Shown piece after piece: positions 12,876 through 25,309 of a stretch of 64,000 bases of DNA. Under the pieces are notes generated by a model. The model saw nothing but the letters and a program-made list of their open reading frames with translations. It searched no databases and was not told the DNA's origin. Within the stretch, counting starts at the first letter, position 1, and each line of letters opens with the position of its first letter. Origin of the DNA: Siniperca chuatsi (Eukaryota > Chordata > Actinopteri > Centrarchiformes > Sinipercidae); NCBI RefSeq assembly GCF_020085105.1, contig NC_058064.1, positions 17,863,823-17,927,822 of the forward strand. The letters are read 5' to 3'. The translations under genes and the position numbers were made by a program.

Positions 12876-15800
12876 ATGACTGGAGCTGGGAGTGGTGAGA
12901 CTTTACACAGCACAATGATGTTTTAGGCTTCATGTTTTCCAGATTGGACTGCCAAATGTTCAGAGATATGTTGTATGAACAGTATGACTCATTAGTTCTA
13001 ATATATCCACGCATCCCCACATTGAAAACCTTTATCTTAGCGCAGCTTTTTTAAAATCATAAATAATCTTAAAACTTGTCTCCTCTCCTGTGTGTTTAGG
13101 TGGCCAGGGCCTGCCTGATGGGACGGATGCTGAGGACGCAGAGAGGTGTCCTATCTGCCTGGGTGTCCTGGCTGGAGGCGAGCTCGCCATGCCCGACAGC
13201 TGCTGCCACGTCTTCTGCCTCAGATGCCTCCTCACATGGGCAGAGGTGACACTCCATGCTGCATATTTGTGCAATAGTGATATCAGCAGTAGTGAGTTGG
13301 CGTTGTGCCAATTTGGATTTAAGAGCATAAATGGGTGTGATTGTTTGAACGGTTTGTTAGAACTCATGTATGTGGCTTGGACAAATAGTTGAAATACAGA
13401 ATTTCTTGTATGTTCGTTCTTAGTGTTCCCCCCACAATGCAATTCATCTCAGAGTGGAAAAGCCTGTAAAGCATTTAGACCAGCGTGAATTGTTTTATCT
13501 TTTAAGTTGTGTGCCTTTTACATTAGTAGGCAATGTTAATGTTTTGTTTGTTTAATTTACTTTGAAGTTGCAGATGGCCCCTTCCTGCCCGGTGGACAGA
13601 AGACCTTTCACTAATGTTTACAGATGGGACGGGAATCTCAGCTGTGTGCAGGTCAGTCTGGTTTCTGCCATTGTTTTCTCTGTCATAGTTGAGGATATCA
13701 TGGCTGCGTTTGTCTTTCAGAAGAGGCCATTTGCTGCTGTTCTTTTTGTAATTCAACACAGTAAACTCAACAAAGCTTTATTTTAAAGTTCAGCTAAAAT
13801 GATGTGCTCTGTAAAGTGGATGTCCCCCGTCTGCATGCTGTTTGTCTTCTGTCTCTGTAGACTGAACGACTTTGCGTAAAGCCCAATCAAAACCATTACA
13901 TTTTAAACAATATTTGCTAGTTGACTAGTTTGTACTTTGGAGCAACAGAATATATTTTTAAAAAAGCAATTATTTAGTAATGAAAAAGAACCAATAAGAG
14001 TATTGATAAAAGTAGTAGTATCGATACCCATCCCTAAACACGAGTTTAACTCTGCAATTAGTCAAGAAACGCATATTTTATTGGTGATCCACTGAAATGA
14101 CCACCTGTGGGTCCCGGCGACTCACTACATTGAAAACCTATCAACATCATCACTTTATTGTGTCACTGTGCCGCAGCCGGGTCAGCTGTCAGTCAAGCAC
14201 TCAAAGTCTTGGCTGACCTTTTGTCGGGCAAAATTTAGTACATTTTCACATGGAAATCAAATGTGCTTCTGTCATTGTTGTTTTAAGGTTCCTGTGAGGA
14301 AGCGAGCGACTCAACCTGAAGCTGAGAGTTGCAGCTGTAGAAACCCCAAACAAAAAGTCTGTCTCAAGTGAGTGTCAGCCAGTTTTTTTTTAATAGGGTT
14401 ATAAGGTTAGCACTTAAGCCAGTCTCAAAGGGCTTTACAGAGATTGGAGAAAATGCTTAATGAGATCTACTTAGTCATTAATCAAGGAAAAGTCATGTAG
14501 GAGTATCAAATTTCATGTTATCTTGAATATTTTGACTATGAAATCAACTTCTTTGCAAATGAAGTTTAAGAACAATTTAGGTGTTGGTTTCTTTTCAGAA
14601 GTAAGCCTGCAAGAAGATTGAGACAGCAAAAGGTGCAGAGGATGGCAGACGCTAAAACAAAAGGACTCGTGAGGAAATGTATGTTAAAACCCCTCTTCTT
14701 CCAGAAATGTGTGTGACCAACTCGCAGCAAGGTCTAACAGTCTGTAAATGTCTTTTCCAGGTAACGATGATGACCCCTCCTCACTGAGCAGAAAAAAGGT
14801 GTTTTTTCATTTGTTCCTTTTTCATTGTCCCATGTTAATGTTTCAGTGTTTGCTGTAATGTTAATGCAATGTTCTTCAGTGTTTAGTCTCATCAGTGTTT
14901 GATGTATTTACTCCAGGTGAGAGGAACAGAGTGCTGTACTTGGTCACCGTCTCCCTGCGTCTCATTAACGACAGCGTCGACTCAGGACATGTAAGTCACG
15001 CTTGCCTCTATGATGGATTATTATATTACGATGAATGTATAACAAATACAGTAATACACTGGCAGTGTTTCCTGTGGTTAACACAGCAAAACAAATCTGA
15101 AATTAGATGCTAGTTTCCAGCATTTTACGTTATCAAAGAAAATTACTGTAGCTTAGTTTACAGAGAGGGCATTCGGTCAGGGGGACAGCAGATTTTCAGA
15201 GACCCCTGCTGGAGTACAAGGCAAATTACTTCAAATGGTCTGTTTGCAATTTTGAACACACGCTACCGATTACATATTTAATTTTTTCCTCACAGCCCTC
15301 TTCCAATTCTATGCGTATTTCCCATCAGTGTCAAAGATTGACATCATTTAAGTGAAGTAAATAAATTAAATCTGCAGCATCTTGTTTAGGAGGGATGTAA
15401 GATATGTGTAACTATAATTTTACAGCTGAAGTGTAAGTGGTTCAGTCTTAACATTTGGAAGTACTTCACAAATAACTTATAACAATAATGTCTTGTGTTC
15501 ATCCCCCTTCAGTGCAGAACCTGTTTGGGTGGCAGAGGACATACCATATGACACCGGGTTCAAACAGTGCAAACCCCAGGCGCAAGATGGTCCGTGGCTT
15601 TCTCCTGCTGCTCCCATCCCTGCTAACGGCACCTCAAGGTAATGAAATCGCAACTGAGCACTAATATTGCTTTGTTTTCCCTTGTTGTTGTTGTTGTTGT
15701 GGTGATGAATAACCCCTCCAAGGCCAGGTTGAACACCAAACAGCAGTTTTCTCCTTATGGTCCAGTTTAATCTAAGTGGAACCAAAAAAAAGGGCTCAGA

Positions 15801-18800
15801 GATGCGAGATATGATTCTCTGTCCTCTTTTCTACTATCTAGTTCATACATGCAGTATATATTCATTTGAATTTGAGTCACACCAATTGCAGGGAAATGTG
15901 AAGGCTTATGGGTTTAAGAGACAGGTAGTTTTTCTTGCTTTGAGAGCCAAACAGAACAGAATGAAGGCTGTACTGTTGATCGCATTCGCCTCTCTCCTCA
16001 TGTGTTCTAAACCAGACAGGAGCGCAGACAAGTCAGTTAACTTAAGTCACGGGAACTTTTATGCTTTGGTTCAGTCCAAAGAAGCACATTGTAGTTGTGA
16101 TTGCACAAAATTGCGGGGCACATCTTTCACATTTTGCAGTGATTGTGCAGTTGTCATACATTATAATCATAACCATCTAAACATGACTTTGGATACACAG
16201 TATTAGGTGTGCAACGGTTTTCAAATTTTTATGCTGTGATTTATACATCACTTTCCTGAAATACTACTATTAGAGTTACGGTATTAGTGAAACTACTTCA
16301 CACCATGCTTTGCTTTACCACACCTAACAAACGCTCATCAGTGAATCTTTATGATGCAACTTTGTTGGAATGTACAAAGGCATTGCATTAGCAATATAGA
16401 ATATACTTAAAGGTAACCTGTGGGTACACACTCCTGCCAGTGATTTCACACTATTCCACTGACCTACAGGTAGCGGTAATGTTACAATAAATAAACATTG
16501 ATTTAAAATTGATTTCAAATGTTAAAAAAATTGGCTTTCCATTTGTTCAACTTAGCACCGCAAACTGGTCGCGCTCTGCCTCTGTTTGACCAGTAGAAAG
16601 GCGCTCCCCTGTGGCTAAACCAAATCAAACTGCTAATAGCCACGTTTCCACCAAATACTTTCAGTATAGTACCCTTGAAACCCGTACCATATTATCTAAC
16701 AGTAAACAAAGGAACACAAGAACACAATGGAGGACTTCTTTCTTCTCAGTATGTTGCTGTTTACTACAACAAGGTGACAAGCTTTATTTGACAAAAGGCT
16801 ACAGGCAGAAAGGAAAAATACTGCCAAAAATCCCAAAAATGCAGGTTTGTGCATTGAGTCCTTTGTCACGCTAGAAGTGACGATTCTGATGACGAATCAA
16901 CAGACTGCGGTGTTTCTAGCTCTACCTGTCAGTGTGCTAGGTACGTCAACAGAATGGTAATGAAAAAACGGGACGGAATGGAGTTATTCTATTGGTACCA
17001 TCCACAACTTTTGCCAGTGGAAACGCAAAAATAACTATTCTAACAAACTAAACTGGACTGCTTGGTGGAAACGCGGCTAATGAAGACAGGAGCGCTGTGC
17101 TGTGTTCACAGTGCCCTTTGATAACTATGGTAGTCACGGAAATGACGATAATAGCAACTGTGGTGTCATACATGCAGTATATAACATGTCAACATGTTTC
17201 ACCACGGGGCGGCTGTGGCTTAGTGGTAGAGCGGGTCGTCCACCAATCGGAAGGTTGGATCCTTAGGCAAGACACTAAACCTGAACCCCAAAATTGCTCC
17301 CGAGGCTGTGCCTTTGGTGTGTGAATGTGTGTGACTGGGATGAAATGTGATATGTAGTGTGTGAAGCGCTTTTAGTCAGAAGGCGCTATACAAGTACAGT
17401 CCATTTACCATAATAGCAAAACCAGTATTCCAGCTCATCTATACACAGTATGTATTAAGTTTAGTTTCACAATGATAAAACACAGTAAAAACGGTGTGTT
17501 TTAATAGATGTGAATGTAATAGATGGCATGGTGTCTTTGAGCTAAGTTGTGTTTGTGTTTTGCTGGTTTTACAGGCAGAATTTCCATCCCACTGGTTGGA
17601 ACCACAGCCCATTTTCATTTGGACTCTGCTCATCTCCCTTTACCTCCAGTTCATTGTTTGGCCCCGGTCATTTCGGTGAGTCGGACAGGTTTTTGGTGTG
17701 AATCTTTTTTTGAGATTGGTCCGTCAATGTGTAAGTAAAAGGTTGTACAAAAATGCAAATTCATTATTTGGATATGAATGTTAAGTTTAGACTTATTTAT
17801 TTATTTATTTATTTTAAAGGTGGGGTTCAAATACAAATCATGCTTTATTACGGTATAAATTTAGGTGCATGGTTAGTTTCCTTTTTGTTGGCAGTTGAAC
17901 GTATACATATATGTTTGTGGCATATAAATGGCAGTAGCAAACAACACACAAAATGAAGCAATCTAGATGACGTGATAGATTTCTAAATGAGGTATAATTA
18001 AAAATGTTTGGCAGCTGCTCTTGATGATTTTATAGAAAATGCTGATTGTAAATACTATTGGGCCTTGTTCATATCGTTTCTCTCCCACAGTGTTTCAGGG
18101 TGTTGTCTGCGCCATCACGTGTCCCAAAGGAGGAGAGAAAAGAGGCGGTCGAGCTTCCACCTCAAAAGCTCCCACCAAAGAGGCCGAGTCTCGACCATCC
18201 AGGCGATCTGGACGCAACAGTAAAACGCAGGAAGAGGCTCCTGCATCTGACCCATCACCGCCGCAGTCCAGTTCCTCAGACTCTGACTCATCTACCGGCC
18301 AGTCCACCAAGCCAGGCAGGGCTTCTCAGGCGCCAGCCAAGCGCAAGGGCAAACAGGTAACAAACCGAAAGGCCAGTGGGAAACGGAAAGCTACAACAAG
18401 AAAAAAAAGATCTCCCGAAGTCGTTAGCAGCCCGGCAGCAAGTGAGGAGGAGGAAGAGGGTGGTGGGGATGACAACGTGGAGAAGGAGGAGGAAGAAGAC
18501 AAAACTGATCAGGAGCAGGATTTGAACAACTCAGAGCAGCAGCAGTCTGACGCTGACGGGAGCCTCAATGAAGACCAAGACGGTTTCAACGCTGAACCTT
18601 TGAGTAACGATGTGGGACAGGACAGTGATGAGACTCAGGAACCATCTAATGAACATGAACAGAAACCAGATGAGGGAGACGATGACCTGTCTTGTCCCTC
18701 AGACTCCGCTCCTAACAGCCCCGGTTCATGCTGTGAGAGTGACCAGAGGAGGGAGGAGGAAGAGCTAGCAAGCCCCGTTTCCTCTGGAGAAAAGGACTCT

Positions 18801-21800
18801 GAGAAAAGGACTTCACCATCACCCTCTGACTCTCAGAACGCTCTGCTGGAGAACCTGATGTCTCCACACTGTGATGAGCAGGCTGATAACATGGATATTT
18901 GTGCAGAGTCGGAAGAATTCCACAATGAAGAATCTTCAAAGGAAGTGAAGGCTGAATCATGTGAGAATTCTCCACAACCGGCTTCCCCCTCTGCTGGAGA
19001 GTCGGAGGATGATTTATCTGTCCCACAATCAAAAGCTTCTGAGGGCGCTGATACTGAAAAGGTTGGATCAGAAGAGCCTTCAGTAGTTGACAGCTCTGGG
19101 GAAGGAACCAAGGAGGACAGTCCATCCCAGGATGACACTAAAGTTGTCCCCATGGACTGCAGTTCACCCATCAGTGAGCATGGTAACAATCCCATTTTTG
19201 AACTACCGAAGGAGAGTGCTGCCCCAGCTGCCGCAGAACCTCCTACTTCTGCAAGCCAAGTCGCCAAGGACGAGAGCTGCAAGGACCAACAGGAGAGAGA
19301 AAGGAGCCAAGAGAGGAAGAATGGCAGACAGCGGCGCTCTCGCTTTCACTCCCCAACCTCTACCTGGTCACCTAAGAGGGACTCCAAGCGAGAACCATCC
19401 AGGCGCTCACGCTCGCGGTCTAGAGAACGTGACGGCAGCCCGCCCTCTAGCCGCTTGTCCCGAGCTCGCAGCAGAGAAAGAGACAGGGACCGGGAAGGAG
19501 AGAGAGACTATTCTAGGAGGGAGCGTAGTCGTGAGAGGAGGAGGCGGCGATCCAGGAGTCGCTCTAAGTCCAGGTCCAGGTCCAGGTCCCGGTCTCGGTC
19601 TAGGTCACGATCCAGAACAAAGTCCTACAGACGAGGGCCCAGCCCGGAACGGCCAGCCTCCAGAGAGCAGTCTCCCCGGGGGAAGGAGCGTAAGGGCGGC
19701 TGGAGGTCTGGGCAGGGCAGTGGGTCTGGTGGTGAGGGACGGAGGTATCACGGAGGCGCTGGGCGCTTTGAAAATGGTGTGCCTACAGAAAGTTCCCCTG
19801 ATCGCCAGGGCTGGTCGGATAATCCCGACTGGGTTACAGAAAAGAGTCGCGAAGCTGACAGGAACCGGGACTCCAGCGGTGGCTCACGCTGGGAAGACAG
19901 CCGCAACAGTGGCGGGAACCGAGGAGAGCCACGGGGCCGGGGGGGGCGTGCAGGGTTTGAACGCGGCCGGGGCGCAGGGCGGGGTGGCGGCAACCGTAGC
20001 TTCCACCAGCAGGATGAAACAGTGGACAACCGCTGGCAGCCCAGAAACAACTTCTCAGGTACAGGCAACAATTCAGGGAATGACGCGTACAGCCGCTTCA
20101 ATGAAAACCGGGGCGGTGGCCGGAGGAAAGAGTCAGAGTCGGGAGACTCTATGCTTGACCGGTCAGGCTGGTCATCGGCATCCAGCTGGGCTGTCAGGAG
20201 GACACTACCCGCAGACGTTCAGGATTATTACTCCAAGAGGGAGAGAGGAGGACCAGGAGGCTGGAACCGACAAGAGGAGGAGCAGCCAGCAGCAGCAGGT
20301 CAAAACCTTCCTCAGTTTTGCCCCACAACTTTGAAAACCAAGCTTCTCTGTATATTTATTTATTACCACTCCAAAAACACTACTGCTACTGCTTGAGAAA
20401 ATGCAGAGGATAATAAAGCAAGTAATAAATCAGCCAAATTTCCCTTTCAAAATACGAGCAGTAATCATGGTGTTTGGGATTAATTTTCTCTTTGATGCTC
20501 TTAGAGCTGCAGCTGGCACCAGTACCACAACTGTGAACAGGCACAACACTAACCAGAAATTACACCCAGGCTTCATTACATTTGAGAGGAAAGATCGATT
20601 TCTTTAAAGTTGTTAATTTATTACTCGCACAATATCTATTTTTGAGAAAAGGCTACTTGTTTGAGTCTACCATTTATTGTGTAAGCCATTAACACCTTCT
20701 GTGAAGTATCTCATACACATTTCATCATTTATGAATGAATAAATTTAATATAACTAAATATACTGTACTTTAAATCAACTACAAAATTTGACCTTTTCAT
20801 ACCGGATGACAAATTCTTCCTGACAGGTTCTTAATTTTGTTTTTCTTCTCCAGATCCCCCTAAAAGTGAGCCTCCTCCCCAGGCAGTCCCGGGTAACGCT
20901 CCAGTGCCTGTGATGAACATGATTCCTCCACAGCTGAATGTTCTTCACCATCACTACCCCATGCAGGGCCCGCGAGGAGCCCTGCCGGTCACCTTGCAGC
21001 CTGCAGCACCGTACGCCATGCCTCCTCAGGTCCCCGTGCACCTCCACCCTGCCGTACCACTGCTTCAGGTCCCCGCTGTCGGCGCTCAGGGCCTCCCACC
21101 GCCTCCCCCACCGCCTCCACCCATGCAGCAAGGCAGCCAGACAGCAGCAGCTCAGCCTGATGGCTACACGACACAGGTATGGTATATAATGGACTAGTGA
21201 GGATGTGATTGGATGAACTTTCAGACTGTATATCCATTAGCATTGAAAATACTGTTCTCAAGCAGACTTGCCACAATGCTTATTCTCATTCTCTGATTTG
21301 CCCTAGATGGCGAGTACAATGGTGGGTTATGTGAAACCCGCCCTTCTTCCCACCCCAACCAAAGCCCTGGTGAACCAGGGCCAGCTGGCACCCAGCCAGG
21401 TGCTACCATCCTCTACAACTCAGCCCAGCCAGTATAACAGGGCTCAAGCTGACAGCTCCAAAAAAGAAAAGGTAATCTTCTGCCACCTGTCACTCCTTAA
21501 CAAACCATCTTTCAAGTCTTTTGTTCCTCTGCTAATTTCTGTCAGTTTTTCTTTTTTTTTCAAGCAATCCCATTTCCTCCTTCCTCTTTCTGTTTTAGAA
21601 ACAACAGATCCAAGAGAAAGCTATTAATGAAGTGAAGACAGCCATCAAACCCTTTTACCAAAGGAAGGAAATCACAAAGGAGGAGTACAAGGAGATTGTC
21701 CGCAAAGCGGTAGAGAAGGTAAACACATCTCACTTTGAGAATTTCTGACACCAATTGGCCACTCGCTAAGCCCTGCCCGCCTTAGTTACTGTTGCTACAC

Positions 21801-22686
21801 CCTAAGTTTTCTGTTGTCGGATGGCATATATGCAGTTTACATGACATGAGTGACAGATTTGCCATTGAAATTCATAGTGAATTTTGGTGGCAGACAAAAG
21901 CGGGCATCTCATTTCTAGCGTGTGACTGTTGATTTCGTTGACTTCACAGAGACAAGGCTCACCGATGTGTTTTGCAAACGTAAAACTATCTCAGGTAATG
22001 AGTTTGGCTGGTGTTGTTGAAGACAGGGCTGCTAACGTTAGCCTAAACTCTGATAGCATCCAGGACCAGCTTCCACACACAGGGGACAAACTACCCAATG
22101 CAGGTGCTAGTCGTGAACGGTGCTTTTCTTTTAATGTAACCTGTTACCCCACAAAATAATGTAGTTAATGATGTGTTCCTTAGCCTTTCAAAATACACTA
22201 CGTTACTGCTCTAGGTGTTAAGCTAGTTAGCCGGGCATTCTAATAATTGTATTATACATTAGAGCAAATAAATACTGTTTAATTCAGTCCTTACACTTAC
22301 GCTCCTGTGTTTTTGGTTTTGGAAGGGCTAAAAAAGGACATCGGCCTCCAACTTCTTAAATGCAGAGTATATCTCTTACTACAGCCCCATGCACACTGCT
22401 TCAGCGTGGAGAAATCCAAAGCTTGGTTGCTGCTATGCCTTGTTACAGTTGCGAAGCTACATTTGGACAAATGCTGTTCGGGGGAGGGGTTTAGTTCACT
22501 TTTTGCAAAAAGCATTTTTCCCCAGCTGGCAGCTAATATTTGCTGTAAATATGACAGTTTGTTTGACCGTCGCTGTGTTTTTCCCCTCAGGTGTGTCACA
22601 GCAAGAGTGGTGAGGTGAACTCCAGTAAGGTGGCCAACCTGGTGAAGGCCTATGTGGACAAATACAAGCACGCCCGCAAGAAATGA
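12876..22686 (+). CDS. scaf11: scaf11, SR-related CTD-associated factor 11, complete
   Basis: Coding exons: 12876-12894, 13100-13245, 13574-13651, 14288-14367, 14599-14678, 14761-14798, 14917-14990, 15513-15638, 17575-17675, 18091-20298, 20854-21176, 21307-21471, 21599-21718 and 22591-22686. They total 3654 nt and code for 1217 residues; human is about 1463. The product is a nuclear RS-rich protein linked to spliceosome assembly and RNA polymerase II. Residues about 23-63 form a RING finger with CPIC, CCHVFC, RC and SCPVD. Next come an acidic serine-rich stretch, [16 protein letters not shown], an arginine-serine domain (about 680-765), an RGG-like glycine-rich part, and [20 protein letters not shown] with YY. 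A run of nine prolines precedes the terminal domain with [20 protein letters not shown]. These blocks match human SCAF11 in order; the linkers between them are poorly conserved. The start is MTGAGSGG, the only ATG in the short exon before the RING. Confidence 0.95.
13925..14035 (-). repeat. Fragment of the repeat found inside the 25.5 kb hAT-like element
   Basis: Read on the minus strand, this intronic piece runs GGGATGGGTATCGATACTAC, then a TTATTGGTTCTTTTTCATTA stretch, then CTAAATAATTG. The same order appears on the plus strand at about 25965-26070. It is noncoding. Confidence 0.6.
16637..17079. mobile_element. MITE with inverted TAGCC(A/G)CGTTTCCACCAA ends
   Basis: The left end reads TAGCCACGTTTCCACCAA. 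The right end, reverse complemented, reads TAGCCGCGTTTCCACCAA. The two differ at one base in 18. The element is about 443 bp, lies in a scaf11 intron, is flanked by TA-rich sequence, and has no transposase. The ends resemble nonautonomous cut-and-paste transposons common in fish. Confidence 0.8.
17206..17411 (+). mobile_element. tRNA-derived SINE, copy 1
   Basis: The head GGCTGTGGCTTAGTGGTAGAGC has the form of a tRNA A box, and GGAAGGTTGGATCC lies where the B box would be. The body contains GGCAAGACACTAAACC. The tail is the LINE-like GGCGCTATACAAGTACAGTC followed by CATTTACCAT. This is a familiar fish SINE layout. It lies in a scaf11 intron in the sense orientation. Confidence 0.85.
19380..19640 (+). 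other. scaf11: scaf11 arginine-serine (RS) domain coding tract
   Basis: This part of the 2208-nt exon codes for dense RS, RE and RD dipeptides, including a run of about ten RS repeats near 19560-19620 made from near-tandem AGGTCC/CGGTCT hexamers. RS domains bind other SR proteins and are phosphorylated by SR kinases. The hexamer tract is prone to length change and could vary between individuals. Confidence 0.9.
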
Positions 22687-23400
22687 AATCCCACCCTGCT
22701 GCTGGCGTGGTGATGCCCTCACAGACCCATTCAGCTGCTCAAGTGCAATTTCCTCTAGCTGGAATTTGGCCTCCAAACTGAAAGATGAAGGAGAGCCAAC
22801 ATTTTCTTTTTTGATATCTCTACCTTTTATTGAATGATGAAGATTTTTTTCTATAGATTTTCATATTTTGTTAGAAAAAGAATTACCCAATCAGAAATTG
22901 TAATGCAAGAGCCCTTTATTTTGCATAGATCACATGACTTGGGAACTACTGTAAGAAGGGGGGGGGTATGATACTAAAGATGCGACGCTCTGGAGGAGAG
23001 CCTCTCCCAGGGTGCCGGCTGGTACAATTAATTTCTCCTATATGGCATCCTGATCGCATAGCTTATTAATTGAATATTGTTAATGTTCTTTTTTAAAATA
23101 TTATATTTCAGATGAAAGCCTAGTTTAAAAAAACAGTGCATTGCCTTTATGAATCTCTGTAGCTGAATGACGGGCTGGAATCTGAAGCGTGTGATTGTAA
23201 TCTGGGCCCTGATTGGTTGAGGAGAGCTAAGTGGGATGGCCAATCAGCAGTGAGTGTGTAATGTGAGGCACAGGTCCAAGGGGGGGCAGATCAAGTGAAA
23301 TTAACCCCACCCCCTTCCTGAATGTGTAATAAATGTCAATGGGTGAACATGAACGTTGCAAAGTATCCAGAGAGTAGTGAAATAAATTAGCTGCTTCCTG
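22687..23400 (+). other. scaf11: scaf11 3' UTR
   Basis: This is noncoding sequence after the TGA, with AATAAA signals at 23328-23333 and 23381-23386. The stretch after the second, CTGATTTGCTCTGTGTGTTTG, is GU/U-rich as expected downstream of a cleavage site, so the end is placed near 23400. Confidence 0.65.
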
Positions 23401-23754
23401 ATTTGCTCTGTGTGTTTGTCAGAGGCTTCACATGGAGGAAGGAAATGCCTCCATTTTAGATTTTAAAGAAGGAAGTGTTTCATCTCTGTCTCCATCTCCG
23501 TTGCTTTGGTGTTTCTGCTCTACACTTCCCAAAAATCAGCTTTTGAAACAGTGGGTGGCTTTGTGATGTCTTTCTTTGTCTGTTTGACATTACACAATGG
23601 CTTTCCCTTACTGTTTCCAAGGAAAGAACTACCAGACATCAAGTGTAATGCTGTTATGAATGTGCAGTAGATTGGAGCGCTGTTCTAGTCCATAATATCA
23701 CTGTTAGATACAGACAAGGAAAAAAAAAAACTGTAAAAAAAACAAAACAATTTT

Positions 23755-24056
23755 GGCCACTTGGGGGCAGCAGAAACACGTTGTGAACACAACATTGACA
23801 TATCATCACCTTTTAATTAGCGCTATATAAATAAAAATGAATTAAGTTGATATGGCGAACCTGTTAGCAAACAGTTGCTTATTTACACATCCAGGTGTCG
23901 TTTAGTGGTGTTTCTGGCCACCTGATGAAGTCCAGTATTCACTGTCTTAGCTCTGTGTTTGGTCTCCACCAACTCCAGAGGGAAGTATCTGACTCTTTAG
24001 CTGCGCAATGCTCCACTATGTTCAGCAGCTATGCAGCAATGTCAGTTATTACCGCT
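23755..24056 (+). repeat. Dispersed noncoding repeat, copy 2 of 3
   Basis: It shares ordered landmarks with 7840-8160: ACACAACATTGACAT, GATATGGCGAACCTGTTAGC, TTATTTACACATCCAGG, and a segment ending CTGACTCTTTAGCTGCGCAA. It begins with CCACTTGGGGGCAGCAG, a CTCF-like word. It directly abuts a SINE at 24062. Confidence 0.7.
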
Positions 24057-24061
24057 GCAGT

Positions 24062-24250
24062 GGGCGGCTGTGGCTTGGTGGTAGCGCGGGCCGTCCACCC
24101 ATTGCTCCCGAGGGCTGTGCCTTCAGTGTTTCCTTGAACTGATGAGCAGTTGGCACCTGCCATCAGTGTGTGAATGGGGTGAATGTGATAGTGTAGTGTG
24201 TGAAGCATGTGAGTGGAAAGGCGCTATACAAGTACAGTCCATTTACCATT
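24062..24250 (+). mobile_element. tRNA-derived SINE, copy 2, internally deleted
   Basis: It has the same head (GGGCGGCTGTGGCTTGGTGG) and tail (GGCGCTATACAAGTACAGTC then CATTTACCATT) as the SINE at 17206. The B box and next 30-40 bases are missing: the sequence jumps from CCGTCCACCC to ATTGCTCCCGAGG. It should therefore not be transcribable by RNA polymerase III. Confidence 0.8.
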
Positions 24251-24808
24251 CATAGACCTGACTGTTTACAGTGATGCACTGTGTTTTCAATTAATCTAGT
24301 TTATTAGACCTCAGGTTCTCAGGTTGACGGTGGGTGAAGCATTGCTGGGAATTTATGTCACCGGACTATGAATTGATAAGAATTGGCCTTTTGACAGGTC
24401 AGTAGAAAAAGCATGGGTGTAAATAATAAAATGACTCCTTTTAGCTGTCACGGCTTACTGGGACACTTGAATAGAACAGACCCGTCACTAATGTTATTAG
24501 TAACACCTGTGCATTTCCTACTATGACAAATCAAAATGTGAATAAACATGTCGTTTGTCCTGCCCAACAACGCTAACGTGAGAGTCAAGGAGACGCCAGT
24601 GTTGTCTGTTGTCGATTGTCTGTACTTGTCCACGCAGTCCTGAGACGTCTAATCAGCCAGGTTTTTTCCATTCCATGCAGGGCCTTTAAGAGCACTAGAG
24701 AAATAAACATGGTTCAGTCACTGAAAGCAGTGGTTAAGGACTACAATGAGGTAGCAGAGTGAAAAATGGAGCTGAATTACAGGCGTGTTTATAAAAAAAA
24801 AAAAAAAA

Positions 24809-25095
24809 GCTCCAGAACTGCTACTAAATGGACCTTGTGGTGAGATTATTTTGTCAACTGCTGTTTTCAAGGTCAAGAATGAAATTTTAGGCTTAACTTT
24901 GGCGCCACCATGGACAAGAAGTCCTTAAATTGCTCAGAAAAAAATTTAAATTTGATCTACAATCCATGACAACTGGGCAAACTAAATCTGCTGATTACGA
25001 TCATGAGATACAATCAAAAGCTCCAGAACAGCTACTTAATTGACCTTGTGGTGAGAAACTTTTGTGAACTGTTTCCAAGGACAATAACAAACGTT
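24809..25095. repeat. Local direct duplication around CTCCAGAAC...CCTTGTGGTGAGA
   Basis: About 80 bases at 24811-24890 recur at 25021-25095 with roughly 80 percent identity. Both contain CTCCAGAAC(T/A)GCTACT followed by GACCTTGTGGTGAGA. The repeat distance is 210 bp. No coding role is seen. Confidence 0.7.
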
Positions 25096-25309
25096 TGAGC
25101 TGCATTACACTAATGTGACATCCCCCTCTCTTTTATCAGGCTGATGATCCTGGTGATCAGCAGTTATATAAATGTTTAATCTGTGTGGGATAAAAACGTT
25201 AAATGAACTTGTCTCCAGCTGTGGAGTGTCCTCTGTTGACCACTAGGGAGCACCGTTGTCAAGAGAAAAGTGAAGAAAATGCTTCATTTTAATTCAACAC
25301 TGCAGAAAA

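Noticed and set aside
19087..20334. Long second open frame overlapping the scaf11 large exon
   Set aside because: It is a shifted-frame shadow of the GC-rich RS and glycine-rich coding sequence. The conserved SCAF11 motifs are all in the other frame.
20299..20396. Extension of the large scaf11 exon to an in-frame stop at 20396
   Set aside because: A good GTCAAA donor at 20299 and the next exon restore similarity to human SCAF11. The read-through sequence has none, though intron retention cannot be excluded.
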